Of a DNA stretch of 64,000 nt, positions 35,547 to 43,600 are shown piece after piece (the stretch's first letter is position 1; each line of letters begins with the position of its first letter). Source of the DNA: Sulfuricella sp. (lineage in GTDB: Bacteria > Pseudomonadota > Gammaproteobacteria > Burkholderiales > Sulfuricellaceae). The position numbers were made by a program, and so were the translations under genes. The DNA lies in contig JBAZID010000012.1 of assembly GCA_041651995.1 (NCBI GenBank), forward strand, positions 20,455-84,454, read 5' to 3'. The notes under the pieces were generated by a model that was not told the DNA's origin, made no database searches, and worked only from the letters and a program-made list of their open reading frames with translations.

Positions 35547-35571
35547 CGCTCACTGCGCTTTGTTCGTGCTA

Positions 35572-35587
35572 TGTGCGACACCGTACA
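35572..35587. promoter_or_regulatory. Palindrome TGTGCGACACCGTACA (site A)
   Basis: Perfect match to the palindrome TGTRCG-N4-CGYACA seen at eight other places in the window. Unlike them it is not followed by GA, and no A/T-matching hexamer is found at the fixed distance on either strand. It lies 15 bases before the YihY fragment, so it is probably a leftover regulatory site whose promoter was lost with the 5' part of that gene. Confidence 0.6.
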
Positions 35588-35601
35588 CTACGCATGGGGT
35601 T

Positions 35602-35808
35602 ATGGGCAGTTCCGCTGCGGGGTTGTTCAGCCTGGGGAAGTATGTGATTGGCCTGTATCTGGGCAACAGCGGCGTGGCATCAAGCTTCGGCGCCGCCGGA
35701 TCGCTGATCGCGTTGCTGCTATGGGTGTACTACTCGGCACAGATTTTCTTCCTTGGGGCGGAATTCACACGGCACTATGCGCTGTGGTTCGGCAGCCATG
35801 CAGCATGA
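35602..35808 (+). pseudogene. C-terminal fragment of a YihY/BrkB-family membrane protein
   Basis: About 68 codons matching the last part of YihY/BrkB-type inner-membrane proteins: LFSLGKYVIGLYLGNSG, VASSFGAAGSLIALLLWVYYSAQ and IFFLGAEFTRHYAL are all hallmark segments. The N-terminal two thirds, with the first membrane helices, are missing; the upstream sequence is unrelated. The open frame extends up to 35512 but that part does not resemble the family. Confidence 0.85.
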
Positions 35809-35899
35809 GCGGCGACGCGCCGAGGACATGGAGCGCCGCGCGGCCGAGAGTTGAGTGTGTTTTTCACTGCACGGCAGGCTCGGCAGCAGGTGGGCATTA

Positions 35900-35942
35900 T
35901 GTACGGTACCGCACAGACATTGCCCGCTCTAACGTCCATTAT
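35900..35942 (+). promoter_or_regulatory. Palindrome + -10 box before the AI-2E permease (site B)
   Basis: TGTACGGTACCGCACA (35900-35915), GA, 19 bases, CATTAT (35937-35942). The palindrome centre is at -41.5 if CATTAT is the -10 box. It is about 130 bases upstream of the permease gene, the only gene that follows. Same layout as sites C to I. Confidence 0.75.
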
Positions 35943-36043
35943 TCCTACCATGCCGCGTTTCTTCGCTCATCAGCCCGGATTTGGGGCCGGATGACACTCA
36001 CGCGTTTAATGGACCATAAACACCGCCACGGGAGGCCCCTCCG

Positions 36044-37231
36044 ATGTCAGTAATCGCAGCACCTGCAGCGGAAGCCCTGGCTGGCAATCAAGACATTTCA
36101 GAACAGGTAGCGGATGCTGCCCATCCTGGCATCGTTCACGTTCCTGTGGATGCGCGCGGCCTGGCGCTTGGCATACTGGCGACTGTCGCCCTGGTGTTTG
36201 CGCTGGACTGGATGCAGGCGCTTTTTGTCCCCTTGCTGTTGGGGATTTTTTTGGCTTACACCCTGAATCCACTGGTTGCAGGGTTGGAACGGATAAGAAT
36301 GCCGCGCGTGTTGGCCAGCAGCATGGTGATGCTGGCCGTGGTGTGCGCACTCGTGTCGGGTGCCTACTCGTTGCGTGGGCAGATGCTGACCATAATCGCG
36401 CAGTTGCCCGAAGCGGCAAGCAGGCTCTCCGAGGAGATCGCCAGCATGCGCAATGACCCGGGCGGCAGTCTGCGGAAGATGCAAAGCGCAGTGGGCGAAA
36501 TGGAAAAGGCGGCCAGCCAGATGGACGGAATTCCGCCGGGCCGCAAGCCACGTACTACCCACGTCGTCATCGACACGCCGGGGTTCAAGCTGGGCGATTT
36601 CATGTGGGCCGGCTCCATGGGGGCCTTGGGATTTATTGGCCAGGCGGTCATGGTGATTTTTCTGGCCTTCTTTCTTCTGGCGGGGGGGGACACTTTCAAG
36701 CGCAAGCTGGTGCGGCTCACAGGGCCGACCTTGTCGCGCAAAAAAATCACCATCACCATCCTTAATGACATCAACCATTCCATCCAGAAATATATGTTCA
36801 TGCTGTTGGTGACCAATCTACTTTTGGGCTTGCTCAGCTGGATCGCTTTCAACTTGATCGGACTGGAAAATGCGGGCGCATGGGCCGTCGCTGCGGGCAT
36901 GCTGCATGTCATTCCTTACGTCGGCCCGATATTCACTGCAGCCGCGACCGGGATGGCGGCTTTCATGCAGTTCGATTCGTTTTTGATGGCACTTTTGGTT
37001 GCAGGAGCATCATTGGCGATTGCCACGCTCGTCGGTACTTTTGTGACTACCTGGATGACCGGGAAAATCGCCAGGATGAACGCAGCGGCGGTATTTGTCT
37101 CGCTGCTGTTCTGGGCATGGCTGTGGGGCATTTGGGGCATGCTGCTCGGTATCCCGATCATCGTTATTGTGAAAGTGGTGTCCCAGCATGTAGAGCAAAT
37201 GCAGCCGGTGGCAGAGTTGCTTGGTGAATAG
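36044..37231 (+). CDS. AI-2E family transporter (PerM-like permease)
   Basis: Inner-membrane protein of the AI-2E/PerM family with about eight helices. An N-terminal hydrophobic block (VPLLLGIFLAYTLNPLV) is followed by a soluble, helical segment with AQLPEAASRLSEEIASM (about 115-180), and by the C-terminal helices with the conserved GLLSWIAFNLIGLENAGAWAV and HVIPYVGPIF. Length 395 is typical. Family members have been linked to autoinducer export or Na+/H+ exchange; the substrate here is unknown. It follows site B and is an inferred regulon member. Confidence 0.88.
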   Translation: MSVIAAPAAEALAGNQDISEQVADAAHPGIVHVPVDARGLALGILATVALVFALDWMQALFVPLLLGIFLAYTLNPLVAGLERIRMPRVLASSMVMLAVVCALVSGAYSLRGQMLTIIAQLPEAASRLSEEIASMRNDPGGSLRKMQSAVGEMEKAASQMDGIPPGRKPRTTHVVIDTPGFKLGDFMWAGSMGALGFIGQAVMVIFLAFFLLAGGDTFKRKLVRLTGPTLSRKKITITILNDINHSIQKYMFMLLVTNLLLGLLSWIAFNLIGLENAGAWAVAAGMLHVIPYVGPIFTAAATGMAAFMQFDSFLMALLVAGASLAIATLVGTFVTTWMTGKIARMNAAAVFVSLLFWAWLWGIWGMLLGIPIIVIVKVVSQHVEQMQPVAELLGE

Positions 37232-37281
37232 AAATATTCATGTATTCAGTGAGTTGTAATTAACTATCAGGAGTGAAAATC

Positions 37282-37395
37282 ATGGGTAAAGAACAAAAAA
37301 GCAACAAGTTGGAAAAGAAGCAACCGCTTCTGACGCCAAAAGAAAAAAAGGCAGCGAAGAAGACCAAGAAAGAGAAGGTAACGATGGGTTCATGA
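37282..37395 (+). CDS. Small lysine-rich protein (37 aa)
   Basis: 37-residue basic protein beginning MGKEQKSNKLEKK and containing LTPKEKKAAKKTKKEK. AGGAG at 37269-37273 is eight bases before ATG 37282, which is a good ribosome binding site. Similar short Lys-rich proteins with an LTPKEKKAAK core are common next to stress genes in proteobacteria; no function is established. It lies 50 bases after the permease gene and may be co-transcribed with it. Confidence 0.75.
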   Translation: MGKEQKSNKLEKKQPLLTPKEKKAAKKTKKEKVTMGS

Positions 37396-37439
37396 CAGGG
37401 CGCGTCGGATTTAAACAGGTATCGGCAAGCTGGGAGCAA

Positions 37440-37589
37440 GTAGGTTGGGTTCACCCGGCTAAAGCGCCCGAGTACAAGAGGCGCGGCTTTTAGCGCCGTA
37501 ACCCAACAAACCCAAATATTCAAAACCGGTTTTTAAAAGGGAGGATTGGGTCTGTTGGGTTACGCGATAAAGCCGCTAACCCAACCTAC
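37440..37589. repeat. 150-base element with 12-base terminal inverted repeats (MITE-like)
   Basis: Perfect ends GTAGGTTGGGTT (37440-37451) and AACCCAACCTAC (37578-37589). Inside is a second inverted pair (GCGGCTTTTAGCGCC and AACCCAACAAACCC, then TGTTGGGTTACGCGATAAAGCCGC). There is no open frame inside. It lies between the small basic gene and the glucan synthase, ending 45 bases before the latter's start. A partial copy is at 34317-34386. Confidence 0.85.
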
Positions 37590-37633
37590 ATGTGGCCCCA
37601 TTAAGTTAACAGTATTGGCTTTAACCCGGGGTT

Positions 37634-40600
37634 ATGAAAAAACCGGGAGAGGCGAAGTGTTGCGTTGATTACGCCAAGTTCGAACGAGAGGAGAATGTCA
37701 TAGCCATCAAGGAGTTCGGATTTTCGGCGCTCACAAGGAATACACCGCGTAACGACCGGGATACCGAGTTGCTGCGCGCTGAGTTGTTCAGCATCGAGCA
37801 ACTGAAGCGTCACGCGGTAACGCTGGCCGGCCAGCACAGAGTCGGTCTGCGCTCTGGGCCGGACAAGTTGCTGCCACGACTGGCGGACAATGCGCGCGTA
37901 CTGCTGGCAGCGTATGACGTGGTGACAGCCGCAACCACGCCGGGACAACGGTTGGTGCCGGCAGAATCCTGGTTGCTGGATAATTTCTATCTCATCGAGC
38001 AGCAGATCGGCCTGGCGCGCCGCCTTCTCCCACGTAACTACAGCCGGCAATTGCCGCAATTGGCTGATGGCCTGTCAGCCGGATTCCCCCGCATCTATGA
38101 CTTGGCGTTGGAGTTGGTTTCTCACATGGACGGGCGTGTCGACAGCGACAACGCCACCCAGTTCATTGCCGCCTACCAGAGCATTGAGCCCTTAAAGCTG
38201 GGGGAATTGTGGGCATTTCCGATCATGCTGCAGTTGGCGCTGCTGGAAAACCTGCGTCGCGTCGCCTTGCGCATTGCGCGACGGCGCGAGGAGCGTGACA
38301 CGGCCATCATCTGGGCGGACCGCATGCTCGCGACGGCTGAAAAGGAGCCGAAACAGCTGATCCATTTGCTGGCCGAGTTCGCCAATGCAGATGTGCCGCT
38401 GACCGCGCCGTTTGTGGAAGAGTTTTACGCCAGGCTCCAGGATCAGGGGCCGGCCATGGTTTTCGTCCAAACCTGGGTCGAGCAAAAATTGCTTGCAGAT
38501 GGGGTGACTGCTACAGCCTTGTCGGAGGCTGCCAGCCGAACGGCGGCGACTAACCAGATATCCATCGCAAACAGTATCGGTAGCCTGCGATTCATCGGCG
38601 CAATGGACTGGCGGAATTACGTCGAGTCGCTCAGTGCCGTTGAACAGACCTTGTGTGAAGACCCGGCGGGGATGCACGCCGCCCAGGACTTCTCCACCCG
38701 CGACCGCTACCGGCATGTCATCGAAGACGTGGCGCGGGGCTGTTCGCGCAACGAGTTAGTGGTGGCTCGCTCGGCCATTGCGCTGGCGCGGGCAGCCGCA
38801 GAACGCCTGGGTGCCAGCGACCGTAGCGCGCATGTCGGCTACTACCTGATCGATCATGGACGGCAAATGCTGGAGCGTGCGGTCGGCTGTCGTTTTTCGT
38901 GGAAATTGCGGGCCAGCCTGGCGAGCCGGAATTTTCGCCTGTTCCTTTATCTCAGCCCCATCCTGTTGCTCACCGCAGTGGCGGCATCGCTCGTGCTTTC
39001 ATCTTTCGGTGGCCTGGATCCAGGTGGTTGGCGCTACTGGTTTTTTGCGCTCACCAGCATGATCACTGCATCGGCGCTGGCCGTGGCGCTGGTGAACTTG
39101 CTGGTCACGCTCGTCATGCCGCCGCGCGTGTTGCCACGCCTGGACTTTTCGCATGGCATTCCCGATGTTCACCGCACCATGGTGATTGTCCCCACCTTGC
39201 TGGGCCAGCCGCAAGATGTCGATGACCTGCTCGAAGCGCTGGAAATACGCTATCTCGGTAACCGCGATCCCAATCTGTTCTTTGCCTTGCTGACGGATTT
39301 CCGCGATGCGCCGGAGGAAACCATGCCAGGCGATGACGCCCTGCTCGACCACGCGCGCGCCGCTGTCCTGGCGCTCAACGAGACCTATCGCGACGACCGG
39401 CCGTGCATCTTCTACCTGTTTCACCGCCCCCGGGTGTGGAATCCATACGAACGGGTGTGGATGGGCTATGAGCGCAAGCGCGGCAAGCTGGAGCAGTTCA
39501 ATGCCCGGCTCAGGGGGGAGGCGCAAACCTCGTTTTCGGATATTGTTGGCGATGCCGCCATCCTCGCTTCGATCAAGTACATCATCACCCTGGATACCGA
39601 CACGCAACTGCCGCGCGATGCGGCACGCACGCTGATAGGTAACCTCGCTCATCCGCTCAATCGCCCGGTCTACGATCCCCAGAAGGGGCGCATTGTCGAA
39701 GGCTACGCGATCCTGCAGCCACGTGCTTCGATCAGCCTGACCAGTGCCGGCCAGTCACGCTTTACCAAACTGTTCGCGGGTGAGTCCGGCATCGATCCCT
39801 ACACGCGCGAAATATCAGATGTTTATCAGGATATTTTCGGCGAGGGGTCGTTCATCGGCAAGGGCATCTACGATGTCGACGCCTTTCGTCAGGCTGTCGA
39901 TGGGCGTTTTCCGGAGAACCTGATTCTCAGTCACGACCTGCTGGAAAGTGGCTATGCGCGTTCGGCGCTGGTGAGCGATGTCGACCTCATTGAGGAGCAC
40001 CCGGCCAGTTACGCACTGGAGGCCAGCCGGCGCCACCGCTGGATACGCGGCGACTGGCAGCTTGCCGGCTGGCTGCTGCCGCGCGTGTCCGGGCCAGTCG
40101 CGCAGCCAGAATCAAGCGCGCAGCCAGGACCAAGCAAGCCAGATGGATCGAAAACGCAACGGCAAGCTAACCCGCTCACCGCCTTGTCGCAGTGGAAGAT
40201 TTTCGACAACCTTCGACGCAGCCTCGTGCCGCCGGCCTTGCTTGCCTTGCTGGCCGGTGGTTGGCTGTTTGGCCCGGGGCCAGCGTGGTTCTGGACCCTG
40301 CTGGCATTGGCTGTTGTGCTCCTGTCTACCTTGCTGTCTACCGTGATCGGGCTGATCCGCAAGCCTGAAGAACGTGAATGGCTGATACACCTGAGCCTGA
40401 CCAGTAAATCGGCAGCCCGCCCGCTGGTGCTCGCCCTGCTGAACCTGGTGTTTTTGCCCTACGACACCCTGATTTGCCTGGGTGCGATCCTGCGTTCGGG
40501 CGTGCGCATGCTGTTCACGCGACATGGCTTGCTGCTCTGGCAACTGCCATCCTACGCAACACGCAACGCGCGCCGCACGCTGGCTGATTTTTTCAGGGAG

Positions 40601-43600
40601 ATGTGGATCGCGCCGGTTGTGGCGCTGATGTTGAGCCTTGCATTGGAAGGAGCAGATTTGCTCTACTGCTTGCCCGTCTTGTTGCTCTGGCTGGTGTCGC
40701 CTGTCGTCGGCTGGTGGATCAGCCTGCCGCTGGTGTCCCCCATACCGGATTTGAGCATTGAGCAACGGCTGTTCCTGCGAGCTTCAGCCCGGCGGACGTG
40801 GCGTTTCTTCGCTGAGTTCGTCGGTCCACTGGACAACTGGCTGCCACCCGACAACTTCCAGGAATACCCGGCTCCGGCCATTGCCGCGCGCACCTCGCCC
40901 ACCAACATCGGCATGTCGCTGCTGGCGGACCTGGCGGCGTACGATTTCGGTTACATTCCCGCTGGAGAGTTCCTCCGGCTGGTCGAGAATACCCTGGCCA
41001 CGATGGAAAAGCTGGAACGCTACCGCGGCCATTTTTACAACTGGTATGACACGCGCACGCTGCAAGCCCTGCACCCGCGATACGTCTCATCGGTGGATAG
41101 CGGCAACCTGGCTGGCAGCCTGCTCACCCTGCAAGCCGGGCTGGCCGAACTGAAAGACCAGCCGGTGCTGTCATCAAACGCATTCCAGGGGCTGCAGGAC
41201 ACCTTGCAGGTATTTGTCGAACATCTGCCTGCTTCACCTGCGCCGGATCTTGCGAAGCAGATCAGGTTTCTGCAGGACACACTACATTCACTGATATCGA
41301 ATGGTCAGCCACCGGCACTGGCTGCCGCCGATAGCTTGCTGGATGAGATTCACCGTACTGGCGAGGGGCTGGTCAAGTGGCTGCCCGCAGATATTGATAT
41401 CGATGGCGAACTCTATTACTGGGCGCAGGCATTCGACCAGCAATCCCGCGCTCTGCGTGACGACCTGGGATTTTTAGTACCCGCACCGCGACAATTCAGC
41501 AACATCCCGACACTGACAGAATTGGCCAGCACGCGTGCAGTGGAGCGGCTCGGCGTCATCGACGCCTTGCTGGAGCGTTGCCGCAAACTGGCGGCGATGG
41601 ACTTTGAATTTCTCTACGATACCTCGTGTGGCTTGCTGAGCATCGGCTACGACGTGGGCGAACGGCGCCGCGATCCGTCATGCTACGACCTGCTGGCATC
41701 GGAAGCGCGCCTGGCCAGTTTCCTGCTCATCGCGCAGGGCCAGGTTCCGCAGAAACACTGGTTCTCGCTCGGCCGCCTGCTGACCAGTCATGGCGGCGAG
41801 GTAAGCCTGATTTCGTGGAGCGGCTCGATGTTCGAGTACCTCATGCCGCAACTGATCATGCCCAGTTTCGACAACACCCTGCTGGAGCAGACCTGCAAGG
41901 CCGCCGTGTCGCGCCAGATCGAGTATGGCCGTCAACGCGCCGTGCCTTGGGGTATTTCCGAGTCCTGCTATAACGCCACCGATGCTGCCCAGGTCTATCA
42001 ATACCGGGCCTTCGGCGTGCCCGGCCTGGGTTTCAAGCGCGGTCTGGGCGACGACCTGGTCATCGCGCCATACGCCAGCGCACTGGCGCTGATGGTGATG
42101 CCGCAGGCCGCGTGCCGCAACCTGCAGACGCTGGCGGAGCAGGGTTTCCTCGGCGCCTACGGCTTCTACGAGGCGGTCGATTACACGCCATCGCGTGTGC
42201 CGCGCGGCAAGCGTCACGCCATCGTGCGTAACTTCATGGCGCATCATCAAGGCATGAGCCTGTTGGCTTTCGAGCATGTATTGCTCGACCGGCCGATGCA
42301 GCGCCGCTTCATGTCAGACCCGCTGGTGCGCGCCACAGAATTGTTGCTGCAGGAGCGCGTGCCGAAGAAAGGCGCCACCCTGCACCCGCACGCGGCTGAA
42401 GTGAGCGCCACCGCGCGTCCGCCAGAGGCAGAGGCAGGCACGATCATGCGCGTGTTCACCGACCCGAACACCCCGATACCAGAAGTTCACCTGTTGTCCA
42501 ACGGCAGGTGCCACGTCATGGTGAGCCATGCCGGCGGAAATTACAGCAACTGGCGCGGCCTGGCCGCCAACCGCTGGCGCGAGGACGCCACCTCAGACAG
42601 CTGGGGAACGTTCATTTACCTGCGCGATCGCGACACCGGACGATATTGGTCAAGCACGCATCAGCCGACCCTGCGCCAGGCCGATCACTACGAGGCGATC
42701 TTCGTGCAGGCGCGCGCCGAATACCGGCGGCGCGACCAGGCGATCGAAACGCACACCGAGATCAGCGTTTCACCTGAAGACGACGTTGTGATCCGCCGCG
42801 TCACCCTCACCAACCTGTCGTCCCGGCCCCGGCATATCGAGGTGACGAGTTACGCCGAGGTCGTGTTGGCGCCGTTGAATGCCGACCTTGCCCATCGCGC
42901 TTTCAGCAACCTGTTCGTGCAAACCGAAATCCTGCCCGGGCAGCAGGCGATCCTCTGTACGCGGCGCCCGCGTACACAGGGGGAGAAGGTGCCGTGGGGA
43001 TTTCACCTGTTGACCACACCAGGAGCGGTTGCCGGCGAGTCATCTTATGAGACTGATCGTGCCCGCTTCATCGGCCGGGGGCGAACGGCGGCCAACCCGG
43101 TGGTGCTGGACAGCAGAGACAGCCCGCCGGGATTGTCGAATACCGATGGTTCGGTGCTCGATCCCATCGTTGCGATTCGCCGCACCCTTACCCTGACACC
43201 CGATGAATCGGCGACGGTGCAGATCATTTCCGGTATCGCGGACACGCGCGAAGGCGCTTTGGCTTTGATCGAGAAATATTGCGACCGGCACTTTGTCGAG
43301 CGTGCCTTTGAAATGGCCTGGTTCCACAGTCAGGAGGTGTTGCGCCACCTCAACGCAAGCGAAGCCGATGCGCAGGTCTTTGGCCGCCTGGCCAGCTCCG
43401 TCGTTTACAGCAGTGCGCTGCGCCGCGCTGCGCCCAGCGTTATTGCCCGCAACCAGTTGGGTCAGCCGGGACTGTGGCGCTTCAGCATCTCGGGCGACCT
43501 GCCGATCGTCCTGATACGAATCGGCGACCTGAACCGCATCGACCTGATCAAACAGGTGCTGCAAGCCCATGCCTACTGGCGCATGAAAGGTTTGGCTGCG

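Noticed and set aside
35572..35614. Site A as a full promoter of the class seen at B-I
   Set aside because: The hexamer at the fixed distance is GTTCCG on the plus strand and AGCGTC on the minus strand; neither has the conserved A and T, and the GA step is missing.
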